Below, in pieces: positions 26,552 to 34,360 of a stretch of 64,000 nucleotides of DNA. Source of the stretch: Roseomonas sp. (GTDB lineage Bacteria > Pseudomonadota > Alphaproteobacteria > Acetobacterales > Acetobacteraceae); the NCBI GenBank assembly GCA_020249925.1, contig JADCER010000007.1, forward strand, positions 149,797-213,796. The letters are read 5' to 3'. The first letter of the stretch is position 1, and each line of letters begins with the position of its first letter. The notes below the pieces were generated by a model. The model searched no databases, was not told the DNA's origin, and was given only the letters and a program-made list of their open reading frames with translations. The position numbers and the translations under genes are program-made.

Positions 26552-27061
26552 TCAAGGCAGGTTGGAAATCCTCGCCATGACATGGGCATCCACATAACGA
26601 CCATCCCGCAACGCAAAGGCTTGATGCGTGCCCTCAATGACGAAGCCAAATCGCTGATAGAGACGGATCGCGGGCGCATTATCCACATAGACCGTCAATT
26701 GTATGCGGCGGATGCCGAGCCAATTATCGGCGGCATCCAGCAGCGCCCCCAAGAGCGCCGTGCCAACGCCACGCCTTACCCAGCCATCATGCACACCCAT
26801 ACCAAGATAGGCAGAGTGGTGCTGTCGGCCGCTTAGCCTGCGTAGCCCCGCCTGCCCGATAATCTGGTCCTCAGCCGCCGCGACAAGCTCCAGATTCGAG
26901 GAGGGGGTATTCTGAATCCAGCCCGCGACTTCATCCACAGAATGGAACGGTACACGCATCGTCCCGTAGCGATAGCCGGGAAGGTTGACCAATTGCGCCA
27001 ACCCCTCGGCATCGGATGCATTGCGTGCCCGAATGACATAGCGATCATCAGCGCCGCTCAT
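26552..27061 (-). CDS. GNAT-family N-acetyltransferase
   Basis: This 169-residue single-domain acetyltransferase has the acetyl-CoA pyrophosphate-binding loop in GWVRRGVGTALLGALL, preceded by the beta-strand SAYLGMGV and followed by LTVYVDNAPAIRLYQRFGF. That layout is typical of RimJ/YhhY-like members that acetylate peptide or small-molecule amines. The substrate is unknown. It converges on chvI with 15 bases between. Confidence 0.87.
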   Translation of the reverse strand: MSGADDRYVIRARNASDAEGLAQLVNLPGYRYGTMRVPFHSVDEVAGWIQNTPSSNLELVAAAEDQIIGQAGLRRLSGRQHHSAYLGMGVHDGWVRRGVGTALLGALLDAADNWLGIRRIQLTVYVDNAPAIRLYQRFGFVIEGTHQAFALRDGRYVDAHVMARISNLP

Positions 27062-27142
27062 GTGTTGTCTCTGCGTTTCTGCTTTGGAAAATACGATCAG
27101 GAAATCGAACAGGCTGATGCGCGCAGGCGCATCAGACAGTTT

Positions 27143-27556
27143 CTAATGCAACCGCGCTGAAGGCAAATGCGGGCTATCCAGGCTGAAATCCGGGATGGCG
27201 ACATCAAACGCCTCACCCGTGTCGCGCACCACCATGTGATACGCACCACGCATGAAGCCCGATGGTGTGCCGAGCGGTGTGCCGGAGGTATATTCGAACC
27301 GCCCACCCGGTTCCAGGATGGGCTGTTCCCCCACCACGCCCGCACCTTGCACCTGTTGCGTGCGCCCGGTGCCATCCGTGATCTGCCAAGTGCGGCGGAT
27401 CAGCTGCACCGTCTCCCGCCCCAGATTGGCGATTTCCACCTGATAGGCCCAGACGAATTGCGCATTCTCGGGCATGGATTGCTCAGCGAGATAAAAGGCG
27501 CGCACGGCTACCCTTATCCCACGCGTCGTCGCGACGAATGAATCCCCTTTGGTCAT
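27143..27556 (-). CDS. apaG: ApaG-domain protein
   Basis: This 137-residue ApaG protein has a fibronectin-III-like beta fold. It contains FVWAYQVEIANLGRETVQLIRRTW, the loop VQGAGVVGEQPILEPGG and TPSGFMRGAYHM. The fold is known and mutants in enterobacteria affect Co2+ resistance, but the molecular function is not settled. GAGGAAGG precedes the ATG. It lies 71 bases after metZ on the same strand, an arrangement common in alphaproteobacteria. Confidence 0.93.
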   Translation of the reverse strand: MTKGDSFVATTRGIRVAVRAFYLAEQSMPENAQFVWAYQVEIANLGRETVQLIRRTWQITDGTGRTQQVQGAGVVGEQPILEPGGRFEYTSGTPLGTPSGFMRGAYHMVVRDTGEAFDVAIPDFSLDSPHLPSARLH

Positions 27557-27627
27557 TGTAGCCTTCCTCGGAACCCATTCAGCACCCTAACTGGGTCATT
27601 TGTAAAGATTTTTTTACGCCGCATCCC

Positions 27628-28821
27628 TCATGAGGCTGCGGCATCCAACGCCTCGACCAGATCATCAATCAGATCGGCCACATCCTCAAGCCCCACGGAA
27701 AGCCGCACCGTGCCATCGGTAATGCCGAGCCTGGCGCGTTCTTCCGCGCCAACGCGCATATGCGTGGTGGTGGCCGGATGGGTCGCCATGGATTTCGCAT
27801 CGCCCAGGTTATTGGCGATATCAATCAGCTTCAGCGCATCCATGAAGCGGAAACAGGCTTCCTTGCCGCCCTTGATGTCAAAACTCACCAAGGTGCCGCC
27901 GGCCGACATTTGCGCCATGGCGAGCTTCTGCTGCGGGTGATCCGCACGGAAGGGATAAAGCACGCGCGCAACCTCGGCCCGTTCGGCCAGCATATCGGCA
28001 ATGGCGGAAGCGCTGCGGCACATGGCGGGGATGCGCAGATGCAGGGTCTCCAACCCCTTCAGGATCACCCAGGCATTGAAGGCGCTGATGGAGGGGCCGG
28101 TATTGCGGATGAAGGGCTGCAAAACCTCATCCACCCATTTCTTCGATCCCATCACGCAGCCGCCCAAAACGCGGCCCTGACCGTCAAAATGCTTGGTCGC
28201 GGAATAGACAACGATATCCGCGCCGAAGCTCATCGGCTTTTGCAGCAAGGGGGTGGCGAAGACATTATCCACCACCACCAAGGCGCCGGCCTGATGCGCC
28301 AGGTCACACACGGCGCGGAGATCAACGATTTCCAGCATGGGGTTGGAAGGTGTTTCCAGCAATACCATCGTCGTCGGGCGCGATAATGCGGCGCGCCATT
28401 GCGCCAGATCACTGCCATCCACGAATTCGGTTGAGATGCCATAGCGCGGCAGCAGGGTGGAAACGATCCAATGGCAGGAACCGAACAGCGCGCGGGATGC
28501 CACCACGCGGTCGCCGGCTTTCAGGTGGGAAAGCATCGCCGAATGCACCGCCGCCATGCCGGTCGCCGTCGCGCGGCAGGCCTCTGCCCCTTCCAGGGCC
28601 GCGAGCCGCGCTTCCAGCATGCTGACCGTTGGGTTGCCGAAACGCGAATATTGGTAATGCACTTCCGTGCCGGCAAAAGTCGCCTCCGCCTGGGCTGCGC
28701 TGTCATAGACAAAGCCCGAGGTCAGATACATCGCTTCCGCAAGCTCATCGAAGTTCGAGCGCATGAGCCCGCCGCGGACAAGCTGCGTTGCGGGGCGAAG
28801 GGGGCGAGAATTTTTCAACAT
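27628..28821 (-). CDS. metZ: O-succinylhomoserine sulfhydrylase
   Basis: This 397-residue PLP enzyme of the Cys/Met-metabolism family makes homocysteine from O-succinylhomoserine and sulfide. Evidence includes YSRFGNPTVSMLEARLAALEG, the PLP-binding VVVDNVFATPLLQKP, and the Schiff-base lysine in VVYSATKHFDGQGRVLGG. The C-terminal VRLSVGLEDVADLIDDL is also typical. The N-terminal TQLVRGGLMRSNFDELAEAMYLTSGFVY matches MetZ rather than MetB/MetC. GAGAGG precedes the ATG. The 150-base leader carries a SAM-II-like riboswitch, consistent with feedback from S-adenosylmethionine. Confidence 0.93.
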   Translation of the reverse strand: MLKNSRPLRPATQLVRGGLMRSNFDELAEAMYLTSGFVYDSAAQAEATFAGTEVHYQYSRFGNPTVSMLEARLAALEGAEACRATATGMAAVHSAMLSHLKAGDRVVASRALFGSCHWIVSTLLPRYGISTEFVDGSDLAQWRAALSRPTTMVLLETPSNPMLEIVDLRAVCDLAHQAGALVVVDNVFATPLLQKPMSFGADIVVYSATKHFDGQGRVLGGCVMGSKKWVDEVLQPFIRNTGPSISAFNAWVILKGLETLHLRIPAMCRSASAIADMLAERAEVARVLYPFRADHPQQKLAMAQMSAGGTLVSFDIKGGKEACFRFMDALKLIDIANNLGDAKSMATHPATTTHMRVGAEERARLGITDGTVRLSVGLEDVADLIDDLVEALDAAAS

Positions 28822-28883
28822 GGCACGGACCTCTCACACAATGATGGCGTCCAGCCCCTAGCGGGAACGGGGCATGATAACCC

Positions 28884-28972
28884 CGCGGCCCTTTAGCGCG
28901 TTTGTTTTCGGGGGTGTCGCCACCCACGCCCTTTCGGAACCTCGCCGCAAGAAGACCGGACAAATCGCGAGG
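28884..28972 (-). promoter_or_regulatory. SAM-II-like riboswitch in the metZ leader
   Basis: On the minus strand the leader shows CCTCGC, GATTTGTCCGG, CTTGC, GCGAGG, then AAAACAAACGC, GCTAAA and GGGC. CCTCGC/GCGAGG form the P1 helix. GTCC can pair with the distal GGGC (one G-U) to make the pseudoknot. The constant GAUUU, CUUGC, AAACAA and GCUAAA blocks are those of SAM-II (metA/SAM-alpha) elements of alphaproteobacteria. An extra GGGTG-GCGA-CACCC hairpin is inserted after P1. The pairing was worked out by eye, without a covariance search. Confidence 0.62.
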
Positions 28973-29026
28973 ATCAGTTTTGCAACTGATATTTGACTCT
29001 TAAGCCGGGACGTGGGGCGCGGTCAA
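28973..29026 (-). promoter_or_regulatory. Putative metZ promoter with adjoining perfect palindrome
   Basis: A TTGACC box (29021-29026) is followed after 17 bases by TTAAGA (28998-29003), a weak -10. Next comes the perfect palindrome ATCAGTT-TTGC-AACTGAT (28973-28990), which ends where the riboswitch begins. The palindrome is either an operator at the transcription start or a 5' protective hairpin of the leader. The -10 match is poor. The rest of the interval up to 29131 shows nothing else. Confidence 0.35.
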
Positions 29027-29131
29027 GCAATGCGGTGCGACCGCATGGAAGGTGCTGTTCACGCTATCAGAGCAGCCACAGTGCCTGAAAGTTGGTTTGC
29101 GCGTCCACCACAAAAAGTGATGAAGCGCACC

Positions 29132-29353
29132 CTAAGTAACAGGCAATTTTTTCTTCGTAATTAAGTGCGGGGTGGGGGAGGACGACCCAAACGGCGAAGC
29201 CAAATTATAGCTTCGCTGCTCAAAACCAGCCTTCTTCAAGGTGTCCAGAATAGCTTGCGCTTCTCTAATGGCTTCTTCGTCCCGTCTTGCCCGCGGATTC
29301 CTCGCCAGGAGCCCTTCAAGATTATTTTGATGTTCCATTGCTTTATCCCCCAT
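29132..29353 (-). CDS. Small hypothetical protein downstream of the SDH-family gene
   Basis: This short protein of about 70-73 residues is charged and helical-looking in its first half (LEGLLARNPRARRDEEAIREAQAILDTLKKAGF) and ends in a Ser/Pro/Lys-rich tail. No family was recognised. It overlaps the end of the SDH-family gene by 11 bases if ATG 29353 is used. ATG 29338, with GGGGGA upstream, avoids the overlap. The overlap and shared AT-richer composition suggest the two genes were acquired and are expressed together. Confidence 0.5.
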   Translation of the reverse strand: MGDKAMEHQNNLEGLLARNPRARRDEEAIREAQAILDTLKKAGFEQRSYNLASPFGSSSPTPHLITKKKLPVT

Positions 29354-30239
29354 GACCTCGATACATCCCTTGAGTGTGGATGACAAGCGAATGTGATAAC
29401 CTCATCATGAAATCTTGAAGCAAACGATAATAAGCTCGGACAGCTTGATTCAGCGGTTGATTTGCGCCAAAATCCTCTACGATGAGATTGAGCTCATTTC
29501 GAATAACTTCTCGCCCCAGCCCGCGTGCATGGGATTTCCACAACTTAGTATCATTGAGTTTAGTTGCAATCTCCGCCGCACGAGTCTCTTTGTCTTGAAT
29601 AGTTACGGGTAATCCTCGTGTCTCGGTGCACGACCAGTTCTTGAATTTGTAATTCACAAGCCATTTTTTCAATAAGTCAATGGATAGGTCGCGGGCTTGT
29701 TCGAACTGATGAAGTTCGGCCGGGTCGAACTTTTGTACAAAAAACGCTATCTCAAGGGAAGTTAGGTTTCCTGCCGCTTTCTCTATGAACTCACTATACT
29801 TATGGAGGTAGCCAAGAGCAGGAACATAAACGTCTCCTTTAGAGCGACTCCTCACTTGTGGATCAATTGGCCCCAACACCGAGTAATAGTCCATAAAAAT
29901 CTTATCGCCCGACATTACCAGGACGGTACCCGCTGACATTGCATAATTCGGAACTAGAAAACAAACCTCCTTAGGGTAATGGTGCCTTAAGACGTCAGCG
30001 ATCCGTTCCACAGTCTCGATGGAGCCGCCGGGCGTCTCAAGCAAGACTAGCAGGCTTTCTTTTCTATTCTCGATACCTTCGATATGGTCGCGAACCCAAT
30101 CATCAACGGGCTGATGCATTGGCGCGATTATGGAAATGACATTTGCCGACATCAAATCGCCGATGCTCGTCAGCTTTTTGTCAAGCTCTTCCTCAATAAA
30201 TCTGTTCGACGAGGTCATTTCCTCGGAAAATTTAGTCAT
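29343..30239 (-). CDS. SDH-family ClpP-fold serine protease-like protein
   Basis: This 298-residue protein belongs to the ClpP/crotonase fold. LLVLLETPGGSIETVERIADVL holds the oxyanion-hole glycines, and VPNYAMSAGTVLVMSGDKI holds the putative nucleophile Ser in A-M-S-A-G-T, followed by SVLGPIDPQ. These match the SDH/'serine dehydrogenase proteinase' (SppA-like) family found in archaea and scattered bacteria. No signal peptide or membrane helix is seen, so it is probably cytoplasmic. Codon use and GC are markedly lower than in neighbours, indicating transfer. A perfect TTGACA lies about 55 bases upstream, but no good -10 accompanies it. Confidence 0.75.
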   Translation of the reverse strand: MTKFSEEMTSSNRFIEEELDKKLTSIGDLMSANVISIIAPMHQPVDDWVRDHIEGIENRKESLLVLLETPGGSIETVERIADVLRHHYPKEVCFLVPNYAMSAGTVLVMSGDKIFMDYYSVLGPIDPQVRSRSKGDVYVPALGYLHKYSEFIEKAAGNLTSLEIAFFVQKFDPAELHQFEQARDLSIDLLKKWLVNYKFKNWSCTETRGLPVTIQDKETRAAEIATKLNDTKLWKSHARGLGREVIRNELNLIVEDFGANQPLNQAVRAYYRLLQDFMMRLSHSLVIHTQGMYRGHGG

Positions 30240-30433
30240 GCTGGCCCCTAGGCGCGCTTTCTCAATCGCTTTTTGGATTCGGGAGCATGGAGAATCCTAA
30301 CTGCGTGCTTTGTCAAGCTTTTTTGTGAAGTCTGCCCTCAAGGTTTTTTTTCGAGGCCCGGCTTCCAATAGTTGTGGCCCTGGCTTGCATCGCAGCCGCG
30401 CCCATGGGTTCATCCCAAGCGGAGGATAACGCC

Positions 30434-31495
30434 ATGGCCAATACCCGTGTGACCCTGATTGTTGGCGCGAGCGGCGCGGCCGCCAGCCGCGTGATGGAAG
30501 CTGCTCAGCATGACCCGGGCTTCACGCCGATTGGCCTGACCAGGCGCGACCCTGGCATGGGCATCCCCTGGATCACCGCCGATCTTTGGGATGGGCCGGC
30601 GCTGACGCGCGCCATCGCCGCGCGGCCAGATATTACCCATATTGTCTATGCGTCCCGCGCGCCGCATGGGGAGACGGGCGTTGAGGATGTACCCGGCAAT
30701 GTGACGATGCTGCGCAATCTGCTGGACGCGGCCGAGGCATCTCTGCCGCGCTTTCAGCATCTGCACATGATCCATGGTGGCAAATGGTATGGGCTGCATA
30801 TCGGCCCCTTCCCGACGCCGGCGCGGGAGGATGATCCGCGCCATCTGCCGCCCAATTTCTATTACGACCAGCAGGATATGGTGGCCGAACGCCAGCGCGG
30901 CAAAGCCTGGTCCTGGTCCGCCAGCCGGCCCAATTTCGTGCTGGATGTGGCGCCGGGGCGCGCGCGCAACATGGTCTCGACCCTTGGCGCCTATGCCGCG
31001 ATCTGTCGCGAATTGGGCGTGCCCTTCGACTTCCCCGGCAAGCCCGGCGCCTTTACCGCGCTGCATGAGGTCTCGGACGCCAAATTGCTGGCCGAGGCGA
31101 TTTTGTGGATGCTGGGCGAACCGCGCGCGGCCAACCGTGCCTTTAATGTCACGAATGGCGATGCCTTCCGATGGTGCGATATGTGGCCCCATCTGGCCGA
31201 GTTGCTGGGCGTGGCGCCGGGCGGGGTGCGCACCATGCCCATGGCCCGTTGGATGGCCGACAAGGCCCCGGTCTGGGAGCGTATTCGCGCCCGCCACGGC
31301 CTCATTTTGCCGATTGAACAAGTCGCTAGCTGGGAATTCGCCGATTTCGCGCTGAACATGGATTATGATGTGCTGGCTTCCATGACGGCGGCGCGGCAGG
31401 CGGGCTTTACCGGCTTCAGTGATAGCTGGGCGATGTTCGCCGAACAAATTGAAGGCTATCGCGCGGCCCGCGTGCTGCCGCCGCGCTCAAAATAA
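30434..31495 (+). CDS. SDR-family oxidoreductase, PRISE-like
   Basis: This 353-residue extended short-chain dehydrogenase has the N-terminal nucleotide loop TLIVGASGAAASRV and the active-site region NFYYDQQDMV, which resembles the tyrosine motif of progesterone-5-beta-reductase/iridoid-synthase (PRISE) relatives rather than the classical YxxxK. PAREDDPRHLPPNFYY and FNVTNGDAFRW also fit that group, which reduces enones with NADPH. GGAGG precedes ATG 30434. Bacterial substrates are not established. Confidence 0.8.
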   Translation: MANTRVTLIVGASGAAASRVMEAAQHDPGFTPIGLTRRDPGMGIPWITADLWDGPALTRAIAARPDITHIVYASRAPHGETGVEDVPGNVTMLRNLLDAAEASLPRFQHLHMIHGGKWYGLHIGPFPTPAREDDPRHLPPNFYYDQQDMVAERQRGKAWSWSASRPNFVLDVAPGRARNMVSTLGAYAAICRELGVPFDFPGKPGAFTALHEVSDAKLLAEAILWMLGEPRAANRAFNVTNGDAFRWCDMWPHLAELLGVAPGGVRTMPMARWMADKAPVWERIRARHGLILPIEQVASWEFADFALNMDYDVLASMTAARQAGFTGFSDSWAMFAEQIEGYRAARVLPPRSK

Positions 31496-31525
31496 TCAGG
31501 GCTCGTGGCTTCGCCTGCCTTGACC

Positions 31526-31575
31526 CTGCCACACCCCCCTGCAATACGCCCCCCGCCCAGGGTGTTCCGGGGCAG
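31526..31575 (+). promoter_or_regulatory. Structured leader upstream of metK
   Basis: CTGCC-ACACCC at 31526-31536 pairs with GGGTGT (31560-31565) and GGCAG (31571-31575), giving eleven pairs in two helices with a five-base bulge. The loop is C-rich. A GCTAAA hexamer follows at about 31588. The arrangement does not match the known SAM/SAH or SAM-II consensus, so this is only a candidate regulatory leader. Confidence 0.3.
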
Positions 31576-31627
31576 AGCATCGTCGGGCTAAACCGGCGAA
31601 TCCCGCGACAAGAGGCCGAACCACGCC

Positions 31628-32815
31628 ATGCGCGACAAGGGCGAATATCTTTTTACCTCGGAATCCGTTTCCGAAGGCCATCCCGATAAGGTGGCGGACC
31701 GCATTTCAGACACCGTGCTGGATGCCTTCCTGACCGCCGATCCCTATGCCCGCGTCGCCTGCGAAACGCTGGTCACCACCAATCGCGTGGTGCTGGCGGG
31801 CGAAGTGCGCGGCCCCGGGGAAATCACGCCGGAATACCTGATCCATCTGGCGCGGCTTGCCATTCATGACATCGGCTATGAACAGGAAGGCTTCCATTGG
31901 CAGCACGCCGATATCGCCTGCCATTTGCATGCCCAATCGGCGCATATCGCCCAGGGCGTGGATGCCGCCGGCAATAAGGATGAAGGCGCGGGCGACCAGG
32001 GCATCATGTTCGGTTATGCCTGCCGCGAAACGCCGGAACTCATGCCGGCGCCGCTCTATTATGCGCATGAAATTCTGCGCCATGTCAGCACGCTCCGCCG
32101 CGCCAAGGACAAGGCCGTGGCCGGGCTGCTGCCGGATGCGAAAAGCCAGGTGACGTTGCGTTATGTGGATGGCAAGCCGGTTGGTGCCACTTCCATTGTT
32201 GTCTCCACCCAGCATGAGGAATCGCTGGAACAGGCAGACATCAAGCGCCTGCTGCGCCCGATTGTGGAATCCGTGCTGCCCAAGGGCTGGATGTGCCCGG
32301 ATAGCGAATTCTACGTGAATCCCACCGGCACCTTCATCATTGGCGGCCCGGATGGCGATTGCGGCCTGACCGGGCGCAAGATCATCGTGGATACCTATGG
32401 CGGCGCGGCGCCCCATGGCGGCGGCGCATTCTCCGGCAAGGATCCCACCAAGGTGGACCGTTCGGCGGCCTACGCCGCGCGTTATGTGGCGAAGAATGTC
32501 GTCGCGTCTGGCTTGGCCGATAAGTGCACCATTCAGGTCAGCTACGCGATTGGCGTTTCCAAGCCGCTGTCCGTTTATTTCGACCTGCATGGCACGGGCA
32601 AGGATGTGGATGAGGCGAAGCTCGCGAAGGTGATTGACGGCATGGTCAATCTCTCCCCGCGCGGCATTCGTGAGCATCTGAAGCTGAACCGCCCGATCTA
32701 TGTGCCGACCAGCGCCTATGGCCATTTCGGCCGCGTGCCGGATGCGGCGAAGGGCACCTTCACCTGGGAAATGACCGATCTGGCGGATGAGCTGCGGCGC
32801 GCCTTCGGGCGTTGA
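31628..32815 (+). CDS. metK: S-adenosylmethionine synthetase
   Basis: This 395-residue cytoplasmic enzyme makes S-adenosylmethionine from methionine and ATP. Diagnostic segments are [33 protein letters not shown], the P-loop-like [21 protein letters not shown] and [19 protein letters not shown]. The [29 protein letters not shown] insertion matches alphaproteobacterial MetK. It is followed by a strong terminator and then trmB. Its product is the probable ligand of the metZ leader element. Confidence 0.97.
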   Translation: MRDKGEYLFTSESVSEGHPDKVADRISDTVLDAFLTADPYARVACETLVTTNRVVLAGEVRGPGEITPEYLIHLARLAIHDIGYEQEGFHWQHADIACHLHAQSAHIAQGVDAAGNKDEGAGDQGIMFGYACRETPELMPAPLYYAHEILRHVSTLRRAKDKAVAGLLPDAKSQVTLRYVDGKPVGATSIVVSTQHEESLEQADIKRLLRPIVESVLPKGWMCPDSEFYVNPTGTFIIGGPDGDCGLTGRKIIVDTYGGAAPHGGGAFSGKDPTKVDRSAAYAARYVAKNVVASGLADKCTIQVSYAIGVSKPLSVYFDLHGTGKDVDEAKLAKVIDGMVNLSPRGIREHLKLNRPIYVPTSAYGHFGRVPDAAKGTFTWEMTDLADELRRAFGR

Positions 32816-32837
32816 GGCACTGATCGGATAATCTTCG

Positions 32838-32872
32838 GGGCGGCGGGTGTGAGCCTGCCGCCCTTTTCTTTT
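32838..32872 (+). terminator. Intrinsic terminator between metK and trmB
   Basis: GGGCGGCGGG at 32838-32847 pairs with CCTGCCGCCC at 32854-32863 (ten pairs, one G-U) around a six-base loop. TTTTCTTTT follows. It lies 22 bases after the metK stop and 12 bases before the trmB start, so trmB is either read through or has its own start. Confidence 0.88.
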
Positions 32873-32883
32873 CAGGGCAGTGC

Positions 32884-33594
32884 ATGACGGCTGATCGTCC
32901 CCCCTTGGCTGATGGTGTGCCGGACCGGCTTTATGGCCGGCGCCGCGGCCACCCCTTGCGCCCGCGCCAGCAACGGCTGCTTGAAGAAACCCTGCCACGG
33001 CTGCGGCTCACGCCAGCACAAGCCGCCGATCCGCGCGCAGCCTTCGGCATGGGCGATGTGCCGCTGTGGTTGGAAGTGGGATTTGGCGGCGGGGAACACA
33101 CGCTCGATCAAATCGCGGCGCATCCCGAGGTTGCCTATATCGCCTCAGAAGTATTTGAGAACGGGCTTTGTGCCTTGCTCACGCGGCTCGTGCCGGAAGG
33201 GGCGGAAGAAACGGGTGCGCTGCCGCGCAATTTGCGCCTCTGGCCGCAGGATGCGCGGCATTTGCTGCGTGCTTTGCCGGAAGCCAGTCTGGATCGCCTT
33301 TTTCTAATGTTCCCCGACCCTTGGCCCAAGGCGCGGCACGCCAAAAGGCGCTTTGTGCATCCGGAATTGCTGCCCATGGTAGCGCGCGCGATGAAGCCGG
33401 GTGGGGTATGGCGCATCGCCTCCGACGATCCGACCTATCAGGTATGGGTGAGGGACTGCATGGGCGCGCAGCCCTTTTTCGCCCTGAAAAGCCTTGCCGA
33501 GGCGCGCCCCGCCGGCTGGCCACCCACGCGCTATGAGGCCAAGGCACTGCGCGAGGCCCGTCAGCCGCTTTATTGGGAATGGATCAGATGCTGA
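32884..33594 (+). CDS. trmB: tRNA (guanine-N7)-methyltransferase
   Basis: This 236-residue class I methyltransferase forms m7G46 in tRNA. LWLEVGFGGGEHT is the S-adenosylmethionine loop. LFLMFPDPWPKARHAKRRFVHPELL is the hallmark TrmB segment, where Asp and Lys/Arg contact the target G. ASDDPTYQVW follows. In many alphaproteobacteria it sits between metK and rimP; here four tandem repeats and two opposing genes separate it from rimP. Confidence 0.95.
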   Translation: MTADRPPLADGVPDRLYGRRRGHPLRPRQQRLLEETLPRLRLTPAQAADPRAAFGMGDVPLWLEVGFGGGEHTLDQIAAHPEVAYIASEVFENGLCALLTRLVPEGAEETGALPRNLRLWPQDARHLLRALPEASLDRLFLMFPDPWPKARHAKRRFVHPELLPMVARAMKPGGVWRIASDDPTYQVWVRDCMGAQPFFALKSLAEARPAGWPPTRYEAKALREARQPLYWEWIRC

Positions 33595-33604
33595 AGTAAG
33601 TTAA

Positions 33605-33820
33605 GCGACTGATTCACGGCTTCGGCGATGCCGCCTACGCCGATCAGATGCTGATTTGAGCGACTGATTCACGGCTCCGGCGATACCGCCTACGCCGATC
33701 AGGCGCTGATTTGAGCGACTGATTCACGGCTCCGGCGATACCGCCTACGCCGATCAGGCGCTGATTTGAGCGACTGATTCACGGCTTCGGCGGTGCCGCC
33801 TACGCCGATCAGGCGCTGAT
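33605..33820. repeat. Four tandem 55-bp bulged-palindrome units
   Basis: Near-identical units start at 33605, 33660, 33715 and 33770, exactly 55 bases apart. Each holds CTGAT, TCAC, GGC, a GGCG-NTRC-CGCC hairpin, TAC-GCC, G, ATCAG, then a GCGCTGATTTGA-type spacer. Units 2 and 3 are almost identical; units 1 and 4 differ at a few bases, mostly in the apical loop. The array starts just after trmB and ends on the stop codon of the cytochrome b561 gene. Confidence 0.93.
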
Positions 33821-34356
33821 CACTGACCGCGCCACATCAGCCGCAACACCGGCAAGCCCCGCCGATGATGATGGATTGCCATCGCACCATGTCCCAGCGC
33901 CAGCACAACCAAGGCCCAAGCTGCGCCCTGATGTAAAGGCCTCAGCACATCATAAAGCGCCTGATCTGGTGCGAAGGGATGCGGAATGGGCAGGATCAGG
34001 AAGAATACGGTCTCCACAGCAATCGGCGCTGCGGCCGCGCTCAAGAAACCCAGCACCGGCACGGCGATCAGCAGCGCATACAGCATCGCCTGACCCAGCC
34101 GCGCCGCGCCCTGCTGCCAGGCGGGTAACGTAACAGGCGCTGGTCGGCCCTGGCGCCATAAAAGCCAAAGCCGCCAGGCCCAAAGCGGGATCAGCAGCAA
34201 ACCAAGGCTTTTGTGCAGTTGATAGGTCAGGATCTTGGCCAAAAGTGCTGAAAGCGGCAGCGCCACCATCACCAGCGCCAGCAGGAAATTGAAAAAAACC
34301 AAACCCGCCATGGCCCAATGCAGGCGCCGTTGCGCGACCGACCACGCCGCCTGCAT
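33820..34356 (-). CDS. Cytochrome b561-family membrane protein
   Basis: This 178-residue protein has four hydrophobic helices and conserved histidines for two b hemes: RRLHWAMAGL, TYQLHKSLGLLL, PLHQGAAWALVVLALGHGAMAIHHH. It probably transfers electrons from quinol or to a periplasmic acceptor. It is paired with a YceI-family gene four bases upstream, a combination seen in many proteobacteria. A TTG twelve bases earlier, overlapping the YceI stop, is an alternative start. The stop codon lies in the last repeat unit of the adjoining array. Confidence 0.87.
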   Translation of the reverse strand: MQAAWSVAQRRLHWAMAGLVFFNFLLALVMVALPLSALLAKILTYQLHKSLGLLLIPLWAWRLWLLWRQGRPAPVTLPAWQQGAARLGQAMLYALLIAVPVLGFLSAAAAPIAVETVFFLILPIPHPFAPDQALYDVLRPLHQGAAWALVVLALGHGAMAIHHHRRGLPVLRLMWRGQ

Positions 34357-34360
34357 TGGC

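Noticed and set aside
31526..31627. metK leader as a SAM/SAH or SAM-II riboswitch
   Set aside because: The SAM/SAH core (ACAACGGCUUCC and UGACC...GGAGCA) is missing, and of the SAM-II blocks only GCTAAA is present.
33605..33820. The tandem 55-bp repeats as a CRISPR array
   Set aside because: The whole 55-base unit repeats, with no unique spacers, and each unit is itself a palindrome. No cas genes are near.
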